A stretch of DNA of 64,000 nt from an uncultured Caulobacterales bacterium (GCA_903900155.1 CAIUMD010000011.1:31277-95276); one strand, 5' to 3'; numbered from the stretch's first letter, positions 37,160-46,368 are shown. Numbers and translations: made by a program. The notes: a model not told the origin generated them from the letters alone.

Positions 37160-37580
37160 GCCGCCAGCGCAGCTCCAGCGTCGTCCACACCGCGCCGACG
37201 AAGTCCACGAGGCCCACGGCCAGCCAGGCCTTGGGCAGCCAGTCCAGCAGCACGAACGCGCCGATCACCACCAGCGAGAACACCCGCAGCACCACCGAGG
37301 CCCGCATATAGGTGCGCTGCCCGGTCCAGCCGGCGACGTGATAGCCCATGGCGTAGGCCAGCAGGACGAGGCCCGCGAACCGCACCCAGGGCAGGCCGGC
37401 CGCGCCGACATCCACGTCCAGCAGGCGCAGCACCACGCGCGGCGCGACGGCCAGGGCCAGGCCCGCGCTCGACAGCAGGCCGCCCCAGAACCAGATGCTC
37501 CAGGGCTTGCCGAAGGGCACCGGCGTCACCGGCGTCGGCGGATCGGCCGGGGCGCGCCACTCGCGATCGGTGTCGGTCAT
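37143..37580 (-). CDS. Small membrane protein, four predicted membrane segments
   Basis: A 145-residue protein with hydrophobic segments at about 30-50, 65-85, 97-115 and 118-135 (for example LVVIGAFVLLDWLPKAWLAV). The N-terminus is proline rich. No family is recognised. The gene overlaps the end of the PAP2 gene on the opposite strand. Confidence 0.75.
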   Translation of the reverse strand: MTDTDREWRAPADPPTPVTPVPFGKPWSIWFWGGLLSSAGLALAVAPRVVLRLLDVDVGAAGLPWVRFAGLVLLAYAMGYHVAGWTGQRTYMRASVVLRVFSLVVIGAFVLLDWLPKAWLAVGLVDFVGAVWTTLELRWRPKPKA

Positions 37581-37773
37581 CGAAATGGTCGTCCCTCGCC
37601 TAGAGGCGGGGAAGATGGCCCAGTCCGCGACTGCTTCGCAAGTGAGCGAGGCTCCAGACGCGCGACCACACGGCCGGTCTTGTCGCGAAACAGGTTGCCG
37701 CCGCCGCCCGGCGGACCGCGGTGGGCCCCTCCCTTTCTCATAGAGAGAGGGGTTTATACGGCGTTCGGCGCCC

Positions 37774-38430
37774 CTAGCTCTTCACCATTCCGGACTTCTG
37801 CAGCTGCTTATAGGCCTTGATGACCCGCTGCAGCTTGTGCTCGGCGCTGCGGTCGCCGCCGTTGACGTCGGGATGGCAGCGCTTGAGCAGCTCCTTGTAC
37901 TTGGCCTTGATCGTCGCGCTGTCGGCGCCGGCTTCCAGGTCCAGGTCGGCCAGGGCCTGGCGTTCCAGCTTGCCCAGGCTGCGCTCGGCGGCCGTGCGCG
38001 CCGATTCCGCTCGGCGCTGCTGGGCGCGGAAGATCCCGAACGGGTCGGCGAAGGCGCGGGCGTCGCGGGCGGCGGCGGCGGCGGCTTCGCGCGAATTGGC
38101 GTCGGCCTTGAAGCTCCAGGTCGGGCGGCCGCCGGTCTGGCGTTCGGTCTCCTGGGCGGCGCGGATCTGCGCCTCGCTCATGCCGGCGTAGAAGTTCCAG
38201 TTCTTGTTGTACTCGGCCGCGTGCGCCTGACAGAACCAGTAGTGCTGGTTGGGCAGGTCGCGCGACTTCGGGGCCTTGGTCGAGCCCGCCAGGCGACAAT
38301 CGGGATGGTCGCAGCGTTTCTCGCCCGGCTTGAGGCCCAGAACGTCGTTCACCGGGTCGTCCTCGCCCTTCTTGGGCGGCCGGACCCGGATGTCGGTGAA
38401 TTTGGGACGGTATTCGAACTGCCGGCTCAT
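37774..38430 (-). CDS. J-domain (DnaJ-like) protein
   Basis: A 218-residue protein with a J domain at the very C-terminus: LEAGADSATIKAKYKELLKR, then CHPDVNGG, which holds the HPD motif needed to activate Hsp70. The N-terminal part contains a cysteine-histidine cluster (EKRCDHPDCRLAG and YWFCQAHAAEYN) that probably binds zinc. A middle linker is Ala/Arg rich. This layout is common in alphaproteobacteria next to cobS and bolA, but its client is unknown. It diverges from bolA. Confidence 0.9.
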   Translation of the reverse strand: MSRQFEYRPKFTDIRVRPPKKGEDDPVNDVLGLKPGEKRCDHPDCRLAGSTKAPKSRDLPNQHYWFCQAHAAEYNKNWNFYAGMSEAQIRAAQETERQTGGRPTWSFKADANSREAAAAAARDARAFADPFGIFRAQQRRAESARTAAERSLGKLERQALADLDLEAGADSATIKAKYKELLKRCHPDVNGGDRSAEHKLQRVIKAYKQLQKSGMVKS

Positions 38431-38488
38431 GGCGTCTAGAGTAATCTCACGCTATTTCCGTTCAAGGATTGACAAGCAAGAGACCGTC

Positions 38489-38761
38489 ATGGGCGCCGTC
38501 GCCGACACCCTCGTCCGCAAGCTGAATGAGGCTTTTTCGCCCTCCCGCCTGGAGCTGGTCGACGACAGCGACCGCCATCACGGCCATGCCGGGCACAGCG
38601 GATCGGGCGAAAGCCACTTCAATCTGCGAATCGAAGCCGAGGCCTTTGCAGGCAAGGCGCGAGTGATGCGCCAGCGCATGGTGATGAAGGCGCTGGCCGA
38701 AGAGCTTGCGGGCCCGGTCCACGCCCTGTCGATCGTCGCGACGGCGCCTGGAGAGGGTTAG
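38489..38761 (+). CDS. bolA: BolA family protein
   Basis: A 90-residue BolA protein with the fold signature ALVR-type start (LVRKLNEAFSPSRLELVDDS), a His-rich turn (DRHHGHAGH) and HFNLRIEAEAFAGKARVMRQ. BolA proteins pair with monothiol glutaredoxins and take part in iron-sulfur handling and stress morphology. ATG 38489 gives a normal length; the longer frame to 38249 overlaps the divergent gene. The following cytidine deaminase may be co-transcribed. Confidence 0.9.
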   Translation: MGAVADTLVRKLNEAFSPSRLELVDDSDRHHGHAGHSGSGESHFNLRIEAEAFAGKARVMRQRMVMKALAEELAGPVHALSIVATAPGEG

Positions 38762-38862
38762 GGCGAGGGGGAAGGCGGCGCTTAATTTTCACTTGCATGG
38801 GCGGGCTGCGGCTGATTGCCTCTCTCCCCGGCGCGATCCTCTGCCGGAAGGCAAGGAACACC

Positions 38863-39279
38863 ATGAGCGCCGCTCCCGATACTGTTGAACAAGACGTCGC
38901 CAAGGTCCTGCCCGGCCTGCTGGAGCGCTCGTATGCCCGCTATTCCAAGTTCACGGTGGCGGCGGCGGTGATCGACGGCGAGGGCAGGGTTCACTACGGC
39001 GTCAATGTCGAGAACGCGGCCTATCCGGTCGGGACCTGCGCCGAGCAGACGGCGATCGGGGCGATGATCACGGCCGGCGGCTCGCGGGTCATCGACAAGG
39101 TGCTGATCGCGGCCGGTTCGGACGCCGTGGTCCAGCCCTGCGGCGCCTGCCGCCAGCGCATCGCCGAGTTCGCCGGCGACGCCTGCAAGGTCGTCTCGGT
39201 GCAGGGTGGGCAGACCACCGAGCGGGTCGATTTCTGGAGTCTGCTGCCCCGTTCGTTCGGCCCGCGTGACCTCGACTGA
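38863..39279 (+). CDS. cdd: Cytidine deaminase
   Basis: Zinc-dependent enzyme that converts cytidine or deoxycytidine to uridine forms in pyrimidine salvage. The 138 residues show the substrate site ENAAYPVGTCAEQTAI, with the zinc-ligand cysteine and catalytic glutamate in CAE, and the PCGACRQRI pair of cysteines. Chosen start: ATG 38863 with AAGGA upstream. It follows bolA by about 100 bp on the same strand. Confidence 0.92.
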   Translation: MSAAPDTVEQDVAKVLPGLLERSYARYSKFTVAAAVIDGEGRVHYGVNVENAAYPVGTCAEQTAIGAMITAGGSRVIDKVLIAAGSDAVVQPCGACRQRIAEFAGDACKVVSVQGGQTTERVDFWSLLPRSFGPRDLD

Positions 39280-39687
39280 GGCCAAATTCGGGCGATAAGG
39301 TCAAAATTTCAGACTTTTGAACTTGCGCGTATAGTTTAAACGAATGTCCCGAACTCAATCATCGAATTCTCACGTTCGGTGAAAATTTTTGCCCCATATG
39401 CATGGTCTTTGCGGAAAAATGGATGTTTTTGCCGCCATTCCGGGGCGTGCGGGCAGAACCTATTAACTTTACGTAATAAGACATTATGTGTCCGCGCTCG
39501 GCCTCTATGGCATTTCTGTGTCCTGGAGGTAACGGTTTGAGCACGAAGTCACAGCGTTCGACGTATTGGGTGGTGTCACTCATCCGACCCTCGCCTACGC
39601 TCCCCACAAGGCTCACTCCGAAGTCTCGCGTTTGGCTGAATGCGGGGCTCAGAGGGCCGCTTGTCCAATTCGGGGGTTTTTCCTTAC
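39280..39687. other. AT-rich leader region of the TonB receptor, with a short upstream reading frame
   Basis: This 408-bp stretch is markedly AT rich for the genome and should hold the receptor promoter. A perfect ribosome site, GGAGG at 39524-39530, precedes a TTG at 39537. The frame from there overlaps the receptor's start region and runs to 39800. The receptor's own start has only a weak site, so coupling by an upstream frame is possible. No promoter boxes can be fixed. Confidence 0.4.
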
Positions 39688-42600
39688 ATGATCAGTCGTT
39701 CCGTCCTTCTCGGCACCAGCATGCTCATCGCGCTGGCCAGCGCGACCACCGCTTTCGCTCAAGCCGAGCAAGCCAGCGCTCCGAAAGAGGATACCGCTGA
39801 ACTCGAAGCCGTCGTCGTCACCGGTTCGCGTATCCGCCGTCCGGACCTCGTCTCGGCTCAACCGATCCAGGTGCTGAGCTCGGAGTCGATCGACTCGAAG
39901 GGCTACACCAACGTCGCCGACGCCCTGAACGACATGCCGTCGGCCGGCGTCCCGATCAATCCGATCGGCGACCAGGGCTCGTTCGGCACGGGTCGTAACT
40001 ACATCAACCTGTTCAACCTGGGCACCAACCGCACGCTGACCCTGGTGAACGGCCGCCGCTTCGTCGGCAGCAACGTCGCTTCGCTGTTTTCGGGCGCCGG
40101 CGGCGGCGGTCAGGTCGACTTCAACGCCATCCCGACCGGCCTGATCGACCGTATCGAAACCATCCAGGCCGGCGGCGCCGCCGTCTACGGCTCGGACGCC
40201 ATCGCCGGCGTCATCAACGTCATCACCAAGACCCACTTCGAAGGCGTGGAAGTCGACGGCCAGTACGGCGTTTCGAGCCGCAACGACGCCGACGTCTATC
40301 GCGCCCGCATCACGGCCGGCCGCAACTTCATGGACGGCCGCCTGAACCTGTCGGGCAGCTACGAGTACAACGAAACCTCCCAGCTGGGCTTCAACGATCG
40401 TCCGATCACCGCCCGTCAGCTGGCCTTCGTCGTCAACCCGGCCAACCGCACCACCACCGACGGCATCCCGGGCTCGATCATCGCCCTGAACCGCCGCATC
40501 CCGGAAGTGACCCTGGGCGGCCTGGCGTTCCGCAACAGCGGTTCGGCCCTGTCGAGCCTGCTGACGATGGCCGACCCGAGCAACCCGGGTCAGCGCATCA
40601 CGGCCCAGTTCGGCCCGGGCGGCACGCTGATTCCGTACAACAGCGGACAGTTCTGGAGCGCCAGCGTCGCCTCGGGCGGTGACGGCATGAACCTGGCCGA
40701 CCTGTCGTCGCTGATCTCGCCGGTGAAGCGTCACGTCGCGACCTTCTTCGCGCGCTATGACGTGACCGACCACATCCGCTTCAACTCGGAAGTGTTCTAC
40801 AACCACCAGAGCTCGGTCGAGCCTTACAACCAGCCGATCTACAACGCCCCGATCTTCGGCGGCAACTCGGCTTCGCTGGCCTTCTCGACGGCCAACCCGT
40901 TCCTGCCGGCCGCCACCCGCGCCGCCATCCTGGGCAATACGGGCCTGGCCGCCGACGCGGCCAACCCGGGCGAAAGCATCTTCTACCTGAGCCGCGCTTC
41001 GGCCGACCTGGGCAACAACAAGACCACCACCGAAGGCGACCTGCTGCGCACGGTGTTCAACCTGGAAGGCGACTTCAAGTTCGCCGACCGCAACTTCTTC
41101 TGGAACGTCGCGGCCAACTTCGGCAAGTCGTGGGGCACGTTCTCGTCGCCCAACATCGACCAGGTGAAGTTCAACAACGCGATCGACGTCGTCCGTGACA
41201 CGTCGGGCGCCATCGTCTGCCGTAGCGCCGCCGCCCGCGCCGCCGGTTGCGCCCCGCTGAACATGTTCGGCCTGGGCTCGCCCAGCGACGCGGCCAAGAA
41301 GTATATCGGCGTCCAGTTCGTCAGCGACTACGCGCTGATCCAGACGAGCTACGAAGCCAACTTCGGCGGCGACCTGATCAAGCTGCCGGCCGGCATGGTC
41401 AGCTTCAACGCCGGCTACAGCTACCGTAAGGAAAAGTCGCGCTTCACGCCAAACGATCCGCAACGTCTGGGCGTCGGCCGCTCGGCCGCCATCACGGCCC
41501 TGAGCGGTTCGTACACGACCAAGGAAGCCTATGTCGAAGGTCTGATCCCGATCTTCGGCGGCGAGTTCTCGTTCCCGGGCATGCGTAGCCTGGAACTGGA
41601 AGGCGCGCGTCGTCGCGTGGACAACTCGCTGGCCGGCAAGAACGACGCCTGGAGCTATGGCGTTCGCTGGAAGCCGATCAACGACCTGCTGATCCGCGGT
41701 ACGCGTTCGGGCTCGTTCCGCGCTCCGGCGATCACGGAACTGTTCCTGCCGAACGCGGTCAGCTTCATGACCGCGACCGACCCCTGCGATGCTCGCAACA
41801 TCAACTCGGGTCCGAACCCGGCGACCCGCGGCGCCAACTGCCGCGCCGACTTCACCGCCCTGGGCCTGCCGGCCAACTACAACCTGACCTCGAACGTCCA
41901 GGCCGCCACCGTCCAAGGCACCACCTCGGGCAATCGCGGTCTGCGCAACGAACTGGCTGACGAATGGTCGGTGGGCTTCGTCTACCAGCCCTCGTTCATC
42001 AAGGGTCTGGCGATCAGCTTCGACTGGGTGAACGTCGACATCACCGACGCGATCGTGAACTTCAGCCTCAGCTCGATCATGCAGGTCTGCTACGACTCGC
42101 CGAGCAAGCCGGCCGACGTCTGCTCGCGCTTCCGTCGTAACGCCCAAGGCCAGATCGTCGGCGCCGACAACGCAGGCTACAACGGTCCGGCCGCTGGCTT
42201 CGTCAACGCTGGCTACACCAACTTCCAGGGCGCCACCCTGGGCGTGGACTACAACTTCGAACTGACCGACATCCCGTTCCTGGCCAAGAGCGCCAATGGC
42301 GCCGATCTGGGCGGCTTCGGCTTCAACTTCGACCTGTTCCACGTCAACAAGCAGGAGACCTCGGTCACCGGCCTGGGCTTCGACCTGAACGACGACAAGG
42401 GCGAAATCGGCAACCCGGACGTCTCCTGGCGCCTGGACACCACCTACAAGCGCGGTCCGCTGGCCGTCACCCTGACGACCAGCTTCACGGGCAAGTCCTA
42501 CTTCAACAAGGACTTCACCCCGGAAACCCGCAATCCGCTGTGGGTCAAGGACTACTACCTGAACGACCTGTCGATGTCGTACGACCTGACCGACCTGGTG

Positions 42601-42747
42601 GGCGGCCGCATGGGCTTCGACCGCGTCAAGGCCCGTCTGAACATCCGCAACCTGTTCGACGAAGAAGGCCCGTGGGGCACCACGGGCCTGGGCGTCTACG
42701 ACGTCCTGGGTCGCTACTTCCAGATCGGCCTGAACGCCCGCTTCTAA
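39688..42747 (+). CDS. TonB-dependent outer-membrane receptor
   Basis: A large receptor of about 1019 residues that imports a ligand across the outer membrane using TonB energy. It begins with a signal peptide (LLGTSMLIALASATTAFA). The TonB-box region follows (AVVVTGSRIRRPD), then the plug domain (DIM-type phrases NVADALNDMPSAGVPINP, TLTLVNGRRFVGSN, ETIQAGGAAVYGSDAIAGVI) and a beta barrel that ends in phenylalanine (LGRYFQIGLNARF), as outer-membrane proteins should. Codon use is strongly biased to preferred codons, suggesting high expression. The ligand is unknown; Caulobacter has dozens of these receptors for sugars, metals and cofactors. Confidence 0.95.
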   Translation: MISRSVLLGTSMLIALASATTAFAQAEQASAPKEDTAELEAVVVTGSRIRRPDLVSAQPIQVLSSESIDSKGYTNVADALNDMPSAGVPINPIGDQGSFGTGRNYINLFNLGTNRTLTLVNGRRFVGSNVASLFSGAGGGGQVDFNAIPTGLIDRIETIQAGGAAVYGSDAIAGVINVITKTHFEGVEVDGQYGVSSRNDADVYRARITAGRNFMDGRLNLSGSYEYNETSQLGFNDRPITARQLAFVVNPANRTTTDGIPGSIIALNRRIPEVTLGGLAFRNSGSALSSLLTMADPSNPGQRITAQFGPGGTLIPYNSGQFWSASVASGGDGMNLADLSSLISPVKRHVATFFARYDVTDHIRFNSEVFYNHQSSVEPYNQPIYNAPIFGGNSASLAFSTANPFLPAATRAAILGNTGLAADAANPGESIFYLSRASADLGNNKTTTEGDLLRTVFNLEGDFKFADRNFFWNVAANFGKSWGTFSSPNIDQVKFNNAIDVVRDTSGAIVCRSAAARAAGCAPLNMFGLGSPSDAAKKYIGVQFVSDYALIQTSYEANFGGDLIKLPAGMVSFNAGYSYRKEKSRFTPNDPQRLGVGRSAAITALSGSYTTKEAYVEGLIPIFGGEFSFPGMRSLELEGARRRVDNSLAGKNDAWSYGVRWKPINDLLIRGTRSGSFRAPAITELFLPNAVSFMTATDPCDARNINSGPNPATRGANCRADFTALGLPANYNLTSNVQAATVQGTTSGNRGLRNELADEWSVGFVYQPSFIKGLAISFDWVNVDITDAIVNFSLSSIMQVCYDSPSKPADVCSRFRRNAQGQIVGADNAGYNGPAAGFVNAGYTNFQGATLGVDYNFELTDIPFLAKSANGADLGGFGFNFDLFHVNKQETSVTGLGFDLNDDKGEIGNPDVSWRLDTTYKRGPLAVTLTTSFTGKSYFNKDFTPETRNPLWVKDYYLNDLSMSYDLTDLVGGRMGFDRVKARLNIRNLFDEEGPWGTTGLGVYDVLGRYFQIGLNARF

Positions 42748-42825
42748 GCGACGACGGCCGGGGGCTTAAGGCTCCCGGCCGCTCTCGCCCCGGGCTTTCT
42801 CGGGGAGCTGGTTTCAGCCAAAGAG

Positions 42826-42856
42826 AAAGGGCGGTCCCTCGCAGGGCCGCCCTTTT
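42826..42856 (+). terminator. Terminator after the TonB receptor
   Basis: AAAGGGCGG and CCGCCCTTT arms with a small inner CCCT-CGC-AGGG stem are followed by TTTTC. It lies about 80 bases past the receptor stop and may also act on the convergent regulator gene. Confidence 0.85.
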
Positions 42857-42881
42857 TCGTGTCTGGCGATGTGGAAGCGCT

Positions 42882-43250
42882 TCAGGCCGTCTGGCCCACC
42901 AGGCTTTCCAGCACGCGACGCAGGTCGGCCTCGCGGAAGGGTTTCTGCAGCACCGTGGCGCCCTTGTGGTCCTCGGTCAGGCCCGCCTCGCCATAGCCGC
43001 TGGCGAAGGCGAAGGGCACGCCGCGCGCCTTCAGGGCGTCGGCGACGGGGAAGATCGGGCGGCCGCCCAGATTGACGTCCAGAAGGGCCGCGTCGATGTC
43101 GGCCGTGGTGGCCAGCTTCAGGGCTTCCTCGATCTCGGCGGCGGGGCCGACGATCGTGCAGCCGAGATCGGTCAGCATGTCCTCGACCAGCATCGAGACC
43201 AGGGCTTCGTCTTCGACGACCAAAACCTTGAGGGCGGAAAGTGCAGTCAT
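42882..43250 (-). CDS. Single-domain response regulator (FAT GUY-like)
   Basis: A 122-residue stand-alone receiver. It carries the acidic residues in VVEDEALVS, the acceptor aspartate in AALLDVNLGG and the lysine in VLQKPF. The segment FAFASGYGE matches the pattern of the FAT GUY subgroup, which acts with HWE or HisKA_2 kinases in general stress signalling of alphaproteobacteria. Its ATG lies 3 bp after the stop of the HWE kinase gene, so the pair forms an operon and the kinase is the probable phosphodonor. Confidence 0.9.
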   Translation of the reverse strand: MTALSALKVLVVEDEALVSMLVEDMLTDLGCTIVGPAAEIEEALKLATTADIDAALLDVNLGGRPIFPVADALKARGVPFAFASGYGEAGLTEDHKGATVLQKPFREADLRRVLESLVGQTA

Positions 43251-43253
43251 GTG

Positions 43254-44849
43254 TCAGGGCTCCAGCGCGCGCAGGGGCAACGCCATTTGGCAGACGAGTC
43301 CGGTTGCATCATAGGTCAGCTCGACCCCGCCGGATAGCTCGGCTGCAAGGCCGCGCTCAAGAAGGCGGACTCCGAAGCCGCGACGGGCCGGCGGGGTGAC
43401 GGGCGGGCCGCCGCTTTCGGTCCAGGCCAGGCGGAGGACCCCGTCTTGCTGCGACCATTCCACGGCCACGCGGCCGTCCGGTGTCGAAAGGGCGCCGTAC
43501 TTGACCGCATTCGTGGCCAGTTCGTGGATGCCCATCCCCAAGGCCACCGCGGCCTTGGGGTTCAGGCGCACGTCGCCGGCATAGTCGAAGCTGACCCGGT
43601 CCTCGCCGGCCATGGCGTGCAGCTCGACGTCGAACACCTCGCGCAGGCTGGCGCCGGCCCAGCTCTCGCGGGTCAAGAGGTCGTGGGTCTGGGACAGAGC
43701 GATCAGCCGGGTCTCGAAAGCGTCGCGGAAGTATTCGGGCGCGGCCACCGAGCGCAGGGTCTGGGCGGCGATCGACTGCGCCGTGGCCAGGCTGTTCTTG
43801 ACCCGGTGATTCAGCTCGTTGACCAGCAGTTTCTGGCGTTCCTCGGCGCGCTTGCGCTCGGTGATGTCCAGCGAGACGCCGGCCAGGCGGCGCACGCCGC
43901 CGTCGTCGGCGGTCTGGGCCGCGCGGCCGCGGGCGTGCAGCCAGCGCAGCTCGCCGGTCGGATGCACCACGCGGTACTCGACGTCGTATTCGGCCCCGTC
44001 GCGGATGGCCGTCTCGATGGCGGCCAGGATGCGCGGGCGATCCTCGGGATGGATGGTGGCGACCAGGTCGGCGAAGGTGAAGCTCTCGTCCGGTCGTCGG
44101 CCGTAATTGGCCTTGCACAGGTCCGAGGCCTCATAGGCCTTGGTGGCCACGTCCAGGTCCCACGAGCCCATGCGACCGCTGTCCAGGGCGAACTTCAGGC
44201 GCTCCTCGGCCTTGCGGCGATGGTTCAGCTCGGCGCGCGAGTCGGTGTTCAGCTTGATCGACTCGATGGTGGCGGCGACCTGGGCGCCCAGGCCGACCAG
44301 CAGGGTCTCGTCGCGGGGCGAGAACCGGCCCGCCTCGGGATGGCCGAAGAACAGCCCGCCCAGCACCTCGCCCTGCCGAGTCGCCACGGGAATGGCCAGG
44401 TAGCTGCGCACCGGCAGGTGGCCCTCGGGCATGCCTTTGCGCGGGGCGTTGCGGCCGTAGCGCGGATCCAGGGTGATGTCGTCCGACCGCACCACGGCGG
44501 TGTTCTCGAAGGTGGGGGCGAAGACCTCGGTCTTGCGAACCTTGGGAAAGCTGGCGAACGCCTCGGGCGCGGCGCCTGACAGGCGGTACAGCGCGTAGGA
44601 CTCGCCGTCCGGCTCGAGCTGATTATAGAAGAACGCCCCGAACGCCGCGCCGCTGATCTCGCGAGCCCCGTCGATCACCACCTGCACGCAGGTGTCGATA
44701 TCGTTGCTGGAGGCGACGGCTTCGGTGACGCGGGCCAGGGTCTCGGACTTGCGGACCTCGTCGGCCAGGACGCCTTCCAGCCGGGCCAGACGCGCGCGCA
44801 GAACGGCTTCGCCGTCCTCGCGAATGTCGGTCTCAGCCAACTTGACCAA
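43254..44849 (-). CDS. HWE-family sensor histidine kinase with GAF and PAS domains
   Basis: About 531 residues. A GAF domain (residues about 30-190, with SYLAIPVATRQGEVLGGLFF) is followed by a PAS/PAC region (FALDSGRMGSWDLDVATKA through RRLAGVSLDITERKRAEER). The HWE kinase core holds the phosphorylation site LNHRVKNSLATAQSI, the N box HELATNAVKYGALS and the diagnostic WxE in AWTESGGPP. There is no membrane segment, so it senses something soluble, perhaps redox or light through GAF/PAS ligands. TTG 44849 has GGAGGGG in front; the frame extends to a GTG at 44891. The response regulator follows by 3 bp. Confidence 0.92.
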   Translation of the reverse strand: MVKLAETDIREDGEAVLRARLARLEGVLADEVRKSETLARVTEAVASSNDIDTCVQVVIDGAREISGAAFGAFFYNQLEPDGESYALYRLSGAAPEAFASFPKVRKTEVFAPTFENTAVVRSDDITLDPRYGRNAPRKGMPEGHLPVRSYLAIPVATRQGEVLGGLFFGHPEAGRFSPRDETLLVGLGAQVAATIESIKLNTDSRAELNHRRKAEERLKFALDSGRMGSWDLDVATKAYEASDLCKANYGRRPDESFTFADLVATIHPEDRPRILAAIETAIRDGAEYDVEYRVVHPTGELRWLHARGRAAQTADDGGVRRLAGVSLDITERKRAEERQKLLVNELNHRVKNSLATAQSIAAQTLRSVAAPEYFRDAFETRLIALSQTHDLLTRESWAGASLREVFDVELHAMAGEDRVSFDYAGDVRLNPKAAVALGMGIHELATNAVKYGALSTPDGRVAVEWSQQDGVLRLAWTESGGPPVTPPARRGFGVRLLERGLAAELSGGVELTYDATGLVCQMALPLRALEP

Positions 44850-44949
44850 CGCGCCCCTCCACGCCGAACCGCCCCTGGTCCGTAAGGACACGAAACGCGT
44901 CCTTTCTCATCCGGTTCCCACTTTCGCGCGGAAACTTGACTATAGTGAT

Positions 44950-45189
44950 TCAGAGTTCGCGCTCGTCGTCCAGAGGGGCGCTGATCCGCAAGGCGGTGAT
45001 CTGGTTTCTCCGCCGTCTGAACACCTGGAAGCGGTGGCGGTGGAAGATGAAGGTCCTCGGCAGCGCGCGGGCCACGTCGTCGGAGCGGACGATGACCACG
45101 GTCTTGGGCGGCGCCTCGGCGAAGACCATCCCCAGCATCGTCATCATGGCGATGATGACGGGCGCGAGGCCGAGCAGGGCGGTGAGCAT
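44950..45189 (-). CDS. Small single-pass membrane protein behind the OhrR-like regulator
   Basis: A 79-residue protein with an N-terminal membrane or signal segment (ALLGLAPVIIAMMTMLGMVF) and a basic, hydrophilic tail (FHRHRFQVFRRRRNQI). ATG 45189 lies 11 bp after the stop of the OhrR-like gene, which suggests co-transcription. I see no known family. The tail could interact with membrane lipids or nucleic acids; this is inference only. Confidence 0.65.
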   Translation of the reverse strand: MLTALLGLAPVIIAMMTMLGMVFAEAPPKTVVIVRSDDVARALPRTFIFHRHRFQVFRRRRNQITALRISAPLDDEREL

Positions 45190-45200
45190 GGGAACTGCCT

Positions 45201-45656
45201 CTACTGCGCCGGCTGGTCGCTGACGAAGCGTGCGACCGAGTCGCGGAACGCCTGGACGTCCTTGTTCAGCTGCACCAGCTGCGCAACGCTCATGCCGCCG
45301 GCGGCGAACAGCGTCTGGCCAAGGCAGGTGCTGCGGGCCTGCATGTCGCGGCCGGCGTCGGTCAGGCTGACCACGACCTGGCGTTCGTCGGCCCGATTGC
45401 GCGCCCGGCTGACCAGCCCCGCAGCCTCCATGCGCTTGACCAGCGGTGTGACATTGCTGGAGTCGAGGCCCAGCCGCTCGCCGATCGCGCCGACGGAGAC
45501 GGCGTCGGTCTCCCACAGGGCGCTCAGCACCAGGTACTGCGGATAGGTGATCTCCAGCGCGTCCAGCAGCGGCTTGTAGGCGCGGTTGATCGCCAGGCTG
45601 GCGCCGTACAGCGAGAAGCACAGCTGCTGGTCGAGGGTGGGGAGGTCGTCGGACAC
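45201..45656 (-). CDS. MarR/OhrR family redox-sensing regulator
   Basis: A 151-residue winged-helix MarR protein of the OhrR branch. The N-terminal sensor cysteine is in QQLCFSLYGASLAINRAYKP, followed by ITYPQYLVLSALWE as in organic-peroxide sensors. The DNA-binding part is VSVGAIGERLGLDSSNVTPL with the wing DERQVVVSLTD. A second cysteine (STCLGQ) may resolve the oxidised form. Two similar palindromes lie between it and a divergent membrane-protein gene. No ohr peroxidase gene is next to it, so its target seems to be membrane proteins. Confidence 0.9.
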   Translation of the reverse strand: MSDDLPTLDQQLCFSLYGASLAINRAYKPLLDALEITYPQYLVLSALWETDAVSVGAIGERLGLDSSNVTPLVKRMEAAGLVSRARNRADERQVVVSLTDAGRDMQARSTCLGQTLFAAGGMSVAQLVQLNKDVQAFRDSVARFVSDQPAQ

Positions 45657-45694
45657 GGCGCGGCTCCTGATCGTCGGGTGTTCTTACCGCGAAA

Positions 45695-45714
45695 TTAGAT
45701 GTCGTGACAAATAA
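45695..45714. promoter_or_regulatory. OhrR-like operator 1
   Basis: TTAGATGTCGTGACAAATAA is a near copy of the palindrome at 45751 and sits just upstream of the regulator start. The shared core is ATGTCGYGACAWATAATG. Confidence 0.6.
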
Positions 45715-45750
45715 TGACGGACTCACGGGTCTCGGCTCCGTAGGGAGCTC

Positions 45751-45770
45751 TAATATGTCGCGACATATAA
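45751..45770. promoter_or_regulatory. OhrR-like operator 2
   Basis: TAATATGTCGCGACATATAA is a near-perfect palindrome located 38 bp before the divergent membrane-protein gene. With operator 1 it is spaced 56 bp centre to centre, about five helix turns. Confidence 0.65.
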
Positions 45771-45807
45771 TGTCTCGGCATGGAAAATTCTCTTCAGGGA
45801 GGCCGCC

Positions 45808-46368
45808 ATGGCCCAGGTAGACGACGTTCAGCGCAACGGTCTCAAGCGCTACTACTTCCTGCGGGCCGGCGTGTCGGTCGCCTGGATCATCGCCGCCGTG
45901 GCGGTGGGAACCAGCAATCCGCTGATCGGCGGCGTGCTGCTGGCGGCCTATCCGGCCTGGGACGCCCTGGCCAACGCGCTCGACGCGCGATCCAACGGCG
46001 GCTTCGCGGCCAATCCGCCCCAGACCTTCAACCTCGTCGTCAGCCTGACGGTCGCCTGCGCCGTGCTGTTCGCCCTGCAGGTCGACCCGCGCCGGGTGCT
46101 GACGGTGTTCGGCGTCTGGGCGGCCTTCTCGGGCATCCTGCAGCTGGTCGCGGGCCTGCGCCGCTGGCGCTCGGTCGGCGGTCAGTGGCCCATGGTCCTG
46201 AGCGGCGCCCAGTCGGTGCTGGCGGGGGTGTTCATGATCACCCGCTCGATCGCGGGCGGCGGGCGCCCGCCGGCGCCGGTGGAGATCGCGCCGTATGCGG
46301 CCTTCGGGGCGTTCTATTTCCTGGTGGCGGCGGTGGCGCTGACGCTGAAGGGACGGAAGCGGGCCTAG
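45808..46368 (+). CDS. Multi-pass membrane protein divergent from the OhrR-like regulator
   Basis: A 186-residue protein with about five or six hydrophobic segments ([20 protein letters not shown], then [18 protein letters not shown], and so on). The ATG follows AGGGAGG. The spaced segments with charged loops recall the DUF308-type acid-resistance membrane proteins, though not strongly enough to name. Its promoter holds a MarR-type palindrome, so it is the likely target of the OhrR-like regulator. The stop overlaps the aroB stop on the other strand. Confidence 0.82.
   Translation: MAQVDDVQRNGLKRYYFLRAGVSVAWIIAAVAVGTSNPLIGGVLLAAYPAWDALANALDARSNGGFAANPPQTFNLVVSLTVACAVLFALQVDPRRVLTVFGVWAAFSGILQLVAGLRRWRSVGGQWPMVLSGAQSVLAGVFMITRSIAGGGRPPAPVEIAPYAAFGAFYFLVAAVALTLKGRKRA

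Noticed and set aside
39649..42342. A long open frame of almost 900 codons on the minus strand opposite the TonB receptor
   Set aside because: It lies wholly within a well-supported receptor gene. Its amino-acid makeup is typical of the antisense of GC-rich coding DNA, with no motifs.
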